The notes under the pieces: model-generated
Seen by the model: the letters and a program-made list of their open reading frames with translations, nothing else
Databases searched by the model: none
Told to the model about the DNA's origin: nothing
Shown here: piece after piece, positions 1 to 7,263 of the stretch
How the letters are laid out: each line of letters starts with the position of its first letter
Numbering within the stretch: the first letter of the stretch is position 1
Position numbers and translations under genes: made by a program
Assembly: GCF_006716785.1 (NCBI RefSeq)
Contig: NZ_VFPQ01000001.1
Span: 2,294,001-2,358,000, forward strand
DNA from: Thermopolyspora flexuosa
Lineage (GTDB): Bacteria; Actinomycetota; Actinomycetes; Streptosporangiales; Streptosporangiaceae
Direction of reading: 5' to 3'
Length of the DNA: 64,000 bases

Positions 1-1
1 C

Positions 2-739
2 GGCGAGGACCTCGGCGGGTTCTGCATGCTCGGCACCTTCTCCGAGCGCGCCGTGGTGTCGCAGGCCTCCTGCGTGCCGATCGACCGCGACATCCCGTTC
101 GAGATCGCCTGCCTCGTCGGGTGCGGCGTGCCGACCGGGTGGGGCACGTCGGTCTACGCGGCCGGCGTCTCCGCCGGGGACACCGTGGTGATCTTCGGCG
201 CCGGCGGCGTGGGCATGAACGCCGTGCAGGGCGCGGCGTTCGCGGGCGCGGCGAACATCGTCGTGGTCGACCCGGTGAAGTTCAAGCGCGACAAGGCGCT
301 CGAGTTCGGCGCGACCCACGTGTTCGAGCGGGCCGAGGAGGCCCACGAGGCCGTGGTCGAGATGACGTGGGGGCAGCTCGCCGACCACGCGATCTGCACC
401 GTGGGCGTGCTCACCCACGAGGTGGTGGCGCAGGCCGCGGCGATCGTCGGCAAGGGCGGCCAGGTCACGATCACCTCCGTGGGCGACCACAAGGAGGACC
501 ACATCCGGCTCGCCGCCAACGGGATGGTCGTGGGCTGGCAGCGGCGCATCCAGGGCCACGTCTTCGGCATGTGCAACCCGCTCTACGACATCCCGCGGCT
601 GCTCCGGCTGTGGCGGCAGGGGCGGCTCAAGCTCGAGGAGCTGATCACCCGCAGGTTCCGCCTCGAGGAGATCAACGAGGGGTACCAGGCGCTCGACCGC
701 GGCGAGCTGATCCGCGGCGTGATCATCCACGACGTCTGA
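2..739 (+). CDS. NDMA-dependent (nicotinoprotein-type) alcohol dehydrogenase, 3' part
   Basis: The frame is open from the first complete codon of the window, so the N-terminal part, including the catalytic zinc ligands, lies upstream. The visible 245 residues are the Rossmann half of a zinc-type medium-chain alcohol dehydrogenase. The nucleotide-binding glycine motif GAGGVGMNAVQGA is followed by VVVDPVKFKRDKALEFGATH, the form typical of the NDMA-dependent family. Known of that family: the NAD(P) is tightly bound and not exchanged, and many members are linked to the mycofactocin redox cofactor. Inferred: it oxidises a small alcohol with an unknown recycling partner. No mycofactocin gene is visible here. 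The gene ends just before a strong hairpin at 745-782, so it is the last gene of its transcript. Confidence 0.85.
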   Translation, partial: GEDLGGFCMLGTFSERAVVSQASCVPIDRDIPFEIACLVGCGVPTGWGTSVYAAGVSAGDTVVIFGAGGVGMNAVQGAAFAGAANIVVVDPVKFKRDKALEFGATHVFERAEEAHEAVVEMTWGQLADHAICTVGVLTHEVVAQAAAIVGKGGQVTITSVGDHKEDHIRLAANGMVVGWQRRIQGHVFGMCNPLYDIPRLLRLWRQGRLKLEELITRRFRLEEINEGYQALDRGELIRGVIIHDV

Positions 740-744
740 CCCTC

Positions 745-782
745 GGGTGCGCGGCGCCACCCGGGCGGCGCGCCGCGCACCC
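745..782 (+). terminator. Hairpin terminator after the alcohol dehydrogenase
   Basis: A perfect 13-bp inverted repeat (745-757 with 770-782) and a 12-nt loop begin 5 bases after the stop codon. There is no U tract, which is common for actinobacterial terminators. Confidence 0.6.
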
Positions 783-944
783 GGCCGGCCGGGTCCGGGG
801 TACGGCGGGCGTACGGCCGGCGCGGCGGGCGGGCCGGCGCGGCGGGAAACGCCTCGCGTGCGGCAAGTCGGCCGACCATGTCGGCGGCGCTCAGTAAGAT
901 GCCCAGGTCCAGATCAAGACCCGGAACCCTGGAAAGGGCAGCAC

Positions 945-1373
945 GTGGCGCAGAAGGTGATTCTGGTTGACGACCTCGACAGCTCCGAGGGCGACGATGT
1001 GGCGAGACGCGAGTTCTCGCTGCTGAACCGGACCTTCGCCATCGATCTATCCGAGGCCAACCAGCGGCGGCTGACCGAGGCACTCCAGTTCATCGAGGAG
1101 GTGCTGGAGCGCTCCCGCGAGGTGAAGAAGCCATCGCGGTCGAGGAAGGCCGCCGACACCTCTCCGCGGCTGCGTGGCTACACGCTCACCGACGTGCGCA
1201 CGTGGGCGCGTGAGCAGGGGATCGATGTCCCCGAGCGGGGCAAGCTCCCCGACGAGGTGATCGACAAGTTCATCGCCGCCCACCCCGACGCCGCCGCCGA
1301 CGGCCCGGAGGCCGACGGGGCGGAGGCCGATGGGGCGGAGGGGACGGCCACTCAGCCGCAGCCCGAGGCGTGA
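945..1373 (+). CDS. lsr2: Lsr2-family nucleoid-associated protein (variant)
   Basis: This 142-residue protein is an Lsr2-type xenogeneic silencer, which bridges AT-rich DNA and represses acquired genes. The start is the GTG at 945, preceded by GGAAAGGG; it gives VAQKVILVDDLD, the classic Lsr2 beginning. The dimerisation region (about 1-60) includes FAIDLSEAN. The C-terminal DNA-binding part (about 76-115) has the usual TWAREQG helix, but the AT-hook-like RGR motif reads RGK at residues 98-100. The last 28 residues form an acidic tail with repeated EADGA units, so the protein is about 30 residues longer than the usual ~112. A possible -10 box TAAGAT lies at 895-900. It may be a paralogue rather than the main Lsr2 of the cell. 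Confidence 0.88.
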   Translation: MAQKVILVDDLDSSEGDDVARREFSLLNRTFAIDLSEANQRRLTEALQFIEEVLERSREVKKPSRSRKAADTSPRLRGYTLTDVRTWAREQGIDVPERGKLPDEVIDKFIAAHPDAAADGPEADGAEADGAEGTATQPQPEA

Positions 1374-1380
1374 CCGGGCC

Positions 1381-1444
1381 CGCCCCGCCGGCCGGCGGGG
1401 CGGCCGCGTCCGGGGGGAGGCACGGCGCGGGCCGTGCCTCCCCC
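1381..1444. terminator. Bidirectional terminator between convergent genes
   Basis: There are two consecutive structures: a perfect 22-base palindrome (1381-1402) and a 14-bp stem (1413-1426 with 1431-1444) closed by a 4-nt loop. They lie between the Lsr2 stop (1373) and the oppositely oriented acylase stop (1455), so they can serve both transcripts. Confidence 0.7.
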
Positions 1445-1454
1445 GGTTCGCGCG

Positions 1455-4400
1455 TCAGCGCGCGTAGACCTCGAACTCGTAGAGGGAGTAGCCGTAGGAG
1501 GTGCCGCGCCGCACCCCCTGCATGCGCACGTACCGGGCGTCCACCGGGGCGAAGGACACGTTGTCCGTCCCGCCGTCGCCGGTCTCCGTGGCGTACACCG
1601 TCGTCCAGGTGGCGCCGTCGACGGAGGTCTGGATCCGGTACGCCCTGCCGTACGCGGCCTCCCAGCGGAGGATGACCCGGGCCACGGTGCGGACCGTGCC
1701 GAGGTCCACCTGGAACCACTGATTGTCGCGGTACGAGCTCGACCAGCGGCTCGACAGGTCGCCGTCGACCGCCTTGCCCGGCGGGTAGAGCAGGTTCTCC
1801 CGGCTGGACGCGGTGGCGGTGGCGCCCTTGGCGAGGTTGCCGACCGGGTCGCCGCGGCGGGCCGGGAACGAGACCACCTGCTGGTAGGTCGGCCGGTTCT
1901 GCCAGGAGATCAGCGGGTGGCCGATGCCGCCGAGCGGCGACTGCCGTACCGCGTCGGCGCACCACTGGTCGCCCGCCGCGCACACGTCGTCGCCCGGGTA
2001 GGTGGTCGTGGCCGGCTCGGCGAGCGCGTCCGCGAGGCTGTCGAGCAGCACCGCCCGGCACCCGGCCACGGTGCCGTCCCCGCAGTACCGGCGCGGCAGC
2101 GGCGCCTGCACCGGGTCGCCGAGCACCGCGCGCAGGTCCTTGCTCACATAGCCCCACCAGCCGAACTGGAACGCCGACCCGCGGTGCGGCTGCGACTCGT
2201 TCGCCGACACCGGAAGGTCGGTCACGTCGCCCCGCATCAGGCCCGACGGCGGCTCGTCGATCTGCAGCGCGTCGACCAGCGCCCGGTACAGCTCGTCGCC
2301 GAGTCCCGGCCGGAACTGGGCGGCGACCAGCTTCGGCCACCAGGCGTCCATGATGCGGATCGCGTCCGCGTGGGCGTACCTGCGGCTGCCGGGCGAGGTC
2401 TCCTCCCGCTTGGCGCCCGCCCGCTCCCAGGCGCGGAGCTTGGCCACCGCGTCGGCGAGCGCCGGGTCGGTCACCGGGGCGGAGTCGATCACGCGCAGCA
2501 GGTCGGGCAGCACCCGCCTGCCGCGCAGGTCCACGACCGCGGCCTCGGCGACGATCCGCGCGGTCTCGGCCCGGTCGAGCCTGCCGCCGTTCGCCAGGGC
2601 CTCGCGGATCGGCCGGTCGAGCAGGTCGCCGCGGTGCACCGCGCCGAAGCTGAAGTTGCCGTCCGCCGCGCCGTAGTCCTTGGCCTGCTTGTTGTTCCAG
2701 CTCACCAGGTAGTCCTGGTCGACCGCCTGCGGGTGGGTGGACGGCGGGTGGTAGTCGGCGGTGTTGGTCTCCGGGTCGTACCCGGACCACTCGTGCGCCT
2801 TGTCGGCGACCATCGGCAGGTTCGGGTCGGAGACCGGGGAGCGGACCGGGTTGCCGCCCGACATGAAGTACGCCGACTCGGTGGCGTTCACGTAGAACCA
2901 GTTGAACGCGAACGCGATGTGCGACGCCGACTCGATGAAGCCGGCCGCGGTGCCCATCGCGTCCGGGTCGTTGAACATCTGGAAGCCGATCGCCGAGTCG
3001 GCCTCGTGGCGGTAGGTGGAGCGCAGCGTGGTGAACGCGGTCGGCACGCCGTTCACCGTGCCGCGCCAGGTCACCAGGCCGTACCGGGTGCGCTTGATCA
3101 CCAGGTCGTACGAGCCCGCCGGGGTGGGGTCGGCGACGGTCGGCTTCCAGGAGTTGGTCTTGCGCAGCGTCTCCATCGGGACGCAGCGGCCCTCGTGCAG
3201 GTAGTGGTCGGAGTCGACGGTGGGCGTGCCGCCGTCCGGCTCGCAGAGGGTGAGCGCGTAGGTGTCGGTGATGTCCTGCAGGCTGGAGGTCGCGCTCCAC
3301 GCGTAGTCGGTGCCGCGGCCGAGCAGCACGTACATGCTGAGCCCGGCGAACGCGGCGCCGCGCGCCCGGATGCCCGGGCCGGACAGCTCCTGCAGCATGA
3401 GCAGCTGCGGGGCGAAGTAGCCGGTCTGCGGGCCGAACACCGCGATCGGGTGGCCGTCCTTCGACCTGGCGGCGGAGATCACCACCGCGTTCGACATGCC
3501 GGGCTTGGCGTTGTCCACCACCAGCCCGGCGAGCGCCGGGAGCGCGGGCGACCCCGTCTCCGTCGTCGCGGCCCCCGCGGCCTGGGCGGAGACCGCCGAG
3601 CCGGTCTCGTTCTCGGTGACGTCGACCGGCCGGGCGCCCGGGTCGGGCAGCACCACGCCCGTGGCGCCGGCGGGCGCGGCGCCGAACGGGAAGCTCTGGC
3701 CGTCGTGCAGGGTGAGCACGGTCTCCGGGTCGTTCTGCGAGCGGAACGCCTCCCACACCCGGTCGCCCTCGGCCGTGCCGTACCTGGCCCGCGCGGCGAC
3801 CCGCACCAGCGCGGACTGCATCTCCGCGCCGCCACCGCCGCCGAACAGGCCGCCGATCACCCCGGCGATCGCGATGAGGTCGGTGGCCTTGAAGTGCTTG
3901 GGGCCGCCCTTGTTGGTCACCGCGTCGAGGTGGCCGGTGAGCACGTACTCGCCGGGACAGTTCCGATTGGCCATGCACCGGTCGATGTAGGCGTTGATCC
4001 CGGCCACGTACTCGCGCACGTCGTCGTAGAGCCGCCGCCCGCGGTCCCCCATCCGCCGCAGCCGCTCCACCTGCGCCTCGAGGTCGGCCTCGGTGTACGG
4101 CGAGTTCCGCCACACGCTCTGCTCGAGCGCCCGGTTGCCCGGGGCGCCGCCCGCGAACGAGGTGAGCTCGCCGCGCCCCACGTGCCGCAGCAGGTCCATG
4201 ACCCACAGCCGGTCCTGCGCGGCCGCGTACCCGGCGCCGAACATGGTCCCGGCCCGCGTGGTGCCCGTGATGTGCGGGATGCCGGTGGCCTTGTCCCGCA
4301 CGATCGTCACGTCCGAGCGCGGCTTGACCGTGCTCTCCACCTGTCCGGGCGGTACGCCGAAGGAGGCGTCGTTGAAGAACCTCTCGAGCCGGTCCTCGGT

Positions 4401-4712
4401 GAGCCCGTTGTAGCCCGCGAGCAGGTTCGCGTACTTGGCGAGCTGGTCGCCGGTGTGCTTCGGCATGGTGCCGAGGGCCTGGTGGGCGAGGATGTCGACG
4501 AGCGTGGCGTTGCCGTTCTGCCCCGGCGGCAGGATGTCGAGGCACTGGCCGAGGCAGTGGTCGTCGGGGGAGAAGGAGGTGGCAATCGGTTGCTCGGCGG
4601 CGGCCGGGGCCGCGGCGGAGGCGGCCGGGGTCGTGGGGAGTCCGAGCGTGGTGAGCGCGACCACGGTGACGAGGGTGATCGCGCGGCGGAGGGATGGGAG
4701 GGGTGTGGGCAT
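1455..4712 (-). CDS. Secreted penicillin acylase family protein with C-terminal F5/8 (discoidin) domain
   Basis: This large secreted Ntn-hydrolase of the penicillin/acyl-homoserine-lactone acylase family hydrolyses amide bonds of acylated small molecules. I prefer the ATG at 4712 (1,085 residues), which has GGGGG 8-12 bases upstream and directly opens a signal peptide ending near ASAAA; an in-frame ATG at 4733 adds seven residues. The alpha-chain motif GIPHITG is followed by AAQDRLWVMD. The autocatalytic beta-chain start is G-M-|SNAVVIS, with the predicted nucleophile Ser at about residue 407. Residues from about 960 to the end form a discoidin-like domain (SSRWSSSYRDNQWFQVDLG) that may bind cell-surface sugars. 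The natural substrate cannot be read from the sequence. It is monocistronic and converges on Lsr2. Confidence 0.88.
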   Translation of the reverse strand: MPTPLPSLRRAITLVTVVALTTLGLPTTPAASAAAPAAAEQPIATSFSPDDHCLGQCLDILPPGQNGNATLVDILAHQALGTMPKHTGDQLAKYANLLAGYNGLTEDRLERFFNDASFGVPPGQVESTVKPRSDVTIVRDKATGIPHITGTTRAGTMFGAGYAAAQDRLWVMDLLRHVGRGELTSFAGGAPGNRALEQSVWRNSPYTEADLEAQVERLRRMGDRGRRLYDDVREYVAGINAYIDRCMANRNCPGEYVLTGHLDAVTNKGGPKHFKATDLIAIAGVIGGLFGGGGGAEMQSALVRVAARARYGTAEGDRVWEAFRSQNDPETVLTLHDGQSFPFGAAPAGATGVVLPDPGARPVDVTENETGSAVSAQAAGAATTETGSPALPALAGLVVDNAKPGMSNAVVISAARSKDGHPIAVFGPQTGYFAPQLLMLQELSGPGIRARGAAFAGLSMYVLLGRGTDYAWSATSSLQDITDTYALTLCEPDGGTPTVDSDHYLHEGRCVPMETLRKTNSWKPTVADPTPAGSYDLVIKRTRYGLVTWRGTVNGVPTAFTTLRSTYRHEADSAIGFQMFNDPDAMGTAAGFIESASHIAFAFNWFYVNATESAYFMSGGNPVRSPVSDPNLPMVADKAHEWSGYDPETNTADYHPPSTHPQAVDQDYLVSWNNKQAKDYGAADGNFSFGAVHRGDLLDRPIREALANGGRLDRAETARIVAEAAVVDLRGRRVLPDLLRVIDSAPVTDPALADAVAKLRAWERAGAKREETSPGSRRYAHADAIRIMDAWWPKLVAAQFRPGLGDELYRALVDALQIDEPPSGLMRGDVTDLPVSANESQPHRGSAFQFGWWGYVSKDLRAVLGDPVQAPLPRRYCGDGTVAGCRAVLLDSLADALAEPATTTYPGDDVCAAGDQWCADAVRQSPLGGIGHPLISWQNRPTYQQVVSFPARRGDPVGNLAKGATATASSRENLLYPPGKAVDGDLSSRWSSSYRDNQWFQVDLGTVRTVARVILRWEAAYGRAYRIQTSVDGATWTTVYATETGDGGTDNVSFAPVDARYVRMQGVRRGTSYGYSLYEFEVYAR

Positions 4713-4827
4713 GGGAGGACCCCCATAAAACATGAGGCATGCTCAACCTTTGAGAGGAAGATACGATCACCCGCCGGGCCCGACAATGGCCTAATCGATC
4801 AATCCGCCCCGCCCGCCGTCGCGTGCC

Positions 4828-5400
4828 TCAGAGGTCGCCGATCTCGGTCAGGTCGATGTCGATGCCGAAGGGAACGGCGAGCCGCAGCCGGTCGCGGTGT
4901 ATCCCGGCCGGCACGCAGGCCGGGACGGCCGGATCGAGCTCGTGCACGTACACGGTGGGGCGTCGTCGTTCTCCACCCGCCAGAAGGGGGATTGCGGCCA
5001 TCGCGTAGAGCCGCGGCCTGCGCCCCCGGTCGCGCACCTCCGAACCGGGGGAGACCACCTCGACGGCGAGGACGACGTCCGCCGCCCGGCACGCGGTCGT
5101 CCCGGGCTCTCGTGCGCCTCGGCGCGGATCACGGTGAGGCCGGGCTCGGGCCGCTGCCGTGGCCCCAGCACCACGCTCATCTCCGCGGCGCACCCGGAAC
5201 CCCGGCGGCGCGGTACGCCTCGTGCCGGCCTCCGGCAGATAGAGCGCGGCGGTGTGGAAGTCCGTCCGCAGCCCGGGGCGGACCAGGGTACCGTCGATCG
5301 GCTCGGTGTGGGCCGGCAGCCCGGGAACGCGATCGAGGTCGTCCGCGGTAAGGTCCTTCGGCGAAGGCGCCGGCCAGGCGGGAGTCAGCGGGTCGGTCAT
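4828..5400 (-). pseudogene. Uma2-family (DUF820) nuclease-like protein, broken by frameshifts
   Basis: Read from the ATG at 5400, the frame gives the usual Uma2 start (LTADDLDRVPGLPAHTEPIDG). The recognisable family sequence then jumps between two frames. The piece MSVVLGPRQRPEP is in another frame after one extra base near 5184. DVVLAVEVVSPGSEVRDR returns to the first frame near 5105. FWRVENDDA lies in the other frame near 4990, beside a run of five identical bases. YVHELDP onward returns near 4955 and runs to the stop. At least four frame changes are needed to rebuild one protein of about 190 residues. Uma2 proteins have a PD-(D/E)XK-like fold and are abundant in actinobacteria with unknown roles. 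Either the gene is decayed or the assembly has indels in G/C runs. Confidence 0.75.
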
Positions 5401-5592
5401 GCGATCACTCCGCACCGCAACCGTGGGTGTCCCGCGTAGCCGTCGCCCCGCCCGGTGTCCCGGAGTACGGCGCAGCCCGGAAGGCTCATCGGCCCGACGC
5501 GTTCCCGGCCACGCGTGGCGCAACGCGCCGGGAACGCCGGTGAGGTCCGAATCGGTTTACCGATCGGAATCGGATATGGATCGGAGTTCAGG

Positions 5593-6699
5593 ATGGCGGT
5601 AAACCGTACGGTTCGGAACGTGCTCGTGGCCGGCGCGGTCGCCGCGGCGGCGGGGGTCGTGCTCCGGGATCTCCCGGCCTCGCTGGGCAGGCGGCCGTCG
5701 GGGCCGCGTGCCGATCGGGTGCGGCGGTCGCCGAACTTCCGCGACGGGGCGTTCCACAACCCCCCGTCGGCCGTCGCGGTGCCGATACGGCCCGGCTTCA
5801 AGGTCGTCGTGAAGCAGCTCGGTGACTTCGCGTCCCGTCGGCCGCGCGGGGACGTGCCGCTGGTGTCCGCCGTGCCGGAGCCCGTGCGCGACGGGCTGCG
5901 GGCCACCTGGTACGGCCACTCGAGCGTGCTGCTGGAGATCGAAGGGCGGCGCGTGCTGCTCGACCCGATATGGAGCAGGCGGCCGTCGCCGGTGCGGTTC
6001 GCCGGGCCGCGCCGGCTCCATCCCGCGCCGGTGCAGCTCGACGCGCTCCCGCCCGTCGACGCCGTGGTGATCTCGCACGACCACTACGACCACCTCGACA
6101 TGCCCACGGTGCGCGCGCTGAGCCGTACCCAGGCCGCGCGGTTCGTCGTGCCGCTCGGCATCGGCGGCCACCTGGAGCGCTGGGGCGTGCCCGCCTCGCG
6201 CATCGTCGAGCTCGACTGGGAGGAGGAGGCGAAGGTGGCCGGCCTGCGGTTCGTCGCCACCGCCGCCCGCCACTTCTCCGGGCGCACGCTGCGCCGCAAC
6301 GACACCCTGTGGGGTTCCTGGGCGATCATCGGCGACCGGCACCGCGCCTTCTACGCCGGGGACTCGGGCTACTTCGACGGCTTCCGAGGCATCGGCGCCG
6401 CGCACGGGCCCTTCGACCTCACCCTCATGCCCATCGGCGCCTACAGCACGCTCTGGCCGGACGTGCACATGACCCCGGAGGAGGCGGTCACCGCCCACCT
6501 CGACCTCGGCGGGCGGCTGCTCCTCCCGGTGCACTGGGCCACGTTCAACCTCGCCCCGCACCCGTGGGCCGAGCCCGCCGACCGCCTCTGGCGTGAGGCC
6601 AAGGCCCGCGGCGTCGACGTCACCGTGCCCCGCCCGGGCGAGCCCGTCGACATCGCCGCCCCGCCGCCGGTGGACGGCTGGTGGCAGACGCTCGCCTGA
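5593..6699 (+). CDS. Metallo-beta-lactamase-fold hydrolase (NAPE-PLD/UlaG-like)
   Basis: This 368-residue protein has an N-terminal hydrophobic stretch (about 9-25), so it is probably membrane-anchored or exported. The metal-binding motif is SHDHYDHLD. Further family signatures are TWYGHSSVLLEI, LDPIWS, FYAGDSGYF and a late LLPVHWATFNL. This set resembles the N-acyl-phosphatidylethanolamine phospholipase D-like and UlaG-like branch of the superfamily, so a lipid phosphodiester or a lactone is a possible substrate; that is inference. The ATG at 5593 is chosen because a GGAG lies about 8 bases upstream and translation from there gives the hydrophobic leader; the frame stays open upstream to 5455. 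A perfect 12-bp palindrome (5602-5613) sits just inside the gene. Confidence 0.78.
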   Translation: MAVNRTVRNVLVAGAVAAAAGVVLRDLPASLGRRPSGPRADRVRRSPNFRDGAFHNPPSAVAVPIRPGFKVVVKQLGDFASRRPRGDVPLVSAVPEPVRDGLRATWYGHSSVLLEIEGRRVLLDPIWSRRPSPVRFAGPRRLHPAPVQLDALPPVDAVVISHDHYDHLDMPTVRALSRTQAARFVVPLGIGGHLERWGVPASRIVELDWEEEAKVAGLRFVATAARHFSGRTLRRNDTLWGSWAIIGDRHRAFYAGDSGYFDGFRGIGAAHGPFDLTLMPIGAYSTLWPDVHMTPEEAVTAHLDLGGRLLLPVHWATFNLAPHPWAEPADRLWREAKARGVDVTVPRPGEPVDIAAPPPVDGWWQTLA

Positions 6700-6710
6700 C
6701 GGCCCGTCAG
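6696..6710. terminator. Small palindrome covering both convergent stop codons
   Basis: A 7-bp inverted repeat (6696-6702 with 6704-6710) contains the stop codon of the MBL gene on the plus strand and that of the OsmC-like gene on the minus strand. It may act as a minimal shared terminator. Confidence 0.35.
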
Positions 6711-7078
6711 ACGGCCTCGAAGACGAGCAGGTTGCTCAGCGTGGTACGGACCGGCGAGGTCGCCAGGCGGCCCATGATGACGGGCCGGTGGTGCTCGTGC
6801 GCGGGATCGAGGATGAGCTCGTAGCGGAACCGGGTCACCGACGGCGCACGGTCCACGTGGACGCGCACGCTCACCTCGGCGTCCGGGGCGCCGAGCTCGG
6901 CGAGCGCCTGCCGCGCGGTGATCGTCATGCAGCTGGCGAGCGCGGCCTCCAGCAGCTCGTGCGGGCGCAGCCCGGCCGCGCCGCCGACCCCGTCCTTGCA
7001 CGTGTCGGCGACGCCCTCGTGCGTGCCGGAACGGAACCGGACCTGCCAGGGCGTCGCCAGAGCCGTTGCCTCGATCAT
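6707..7078 (-). CDS. OsmC-family protein lacking the second cysteine
   Basis: OsmC/Ohr proteins are small dimeric thiol peroxidases that detoxify organic hydroperoxides with two cysteines. Here the 123-residue protein has the fold signatures GLRPHELLEAALASC and MTITARQAL, with the first cysteine at residue 50. The position of the second cysteine in the usual CPV-x2-TL motif reads TSPVRTTLSN, so it is Ser (about residue 108). The two-cysteine mechanism is therefore not available, and a peroxidase role is doubtful; such members may bind ligands instead (inference). The ATG at 7078 is chosen because GAGGAAAGGG precedes it. The gene converges on the MBL gene with a 7-base gap. Confidence 0.85.
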   Translation of the reverse strand: MIEATALATPWQVRFRSGTHEGVADTCKDGVGGAAGLRPHELLEAALASCMTITARQALAELGAPDAEVSVRVHVDRAPSVTRFRYELILDPAHEHHRPVIMGRLATSPVRTTLSNLLVFEAV

Positions 7079-7231
7079 GAACCCTTTCCTCACGACCGGA
7101 ATGCGGCGCGTCCCAGACTAGGGCGTGTGTCCGCATAACGGGAACATCCGTCCCGCAGCGTGAGAACACCCGGGAGGCCGCCGGAAGGGCCGTGGCTCCC
7201 GTGCGGGTTCCGGTCACGAGGCGGCGTGCGA

Positions 7232-7261
7232 CCCGCCGCCGCGGGTGGCCGCGGCGGCGGG
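7232..7261 (-). terminator. Terminator of the acyl-CoA synthetase gene
   Basis: A perfect 13-bp inverted repeat (7232-7244 with 7249-7261) with a 4-nt loop ends three bases from the stop codon of the minus-strand gene at 7264. Confidence 0.65.
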
Positions 7262-7263
7262 CC

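Noticed and set aside
1270-4770. Open frames of about 1,166 (minus) and 1,305 (plus) codons over the acylase gene
   Set aside because: Both are composition effects of GC-rich third positions; the true frame has a signal peptide, catalytic motifs and a discoidin domain.
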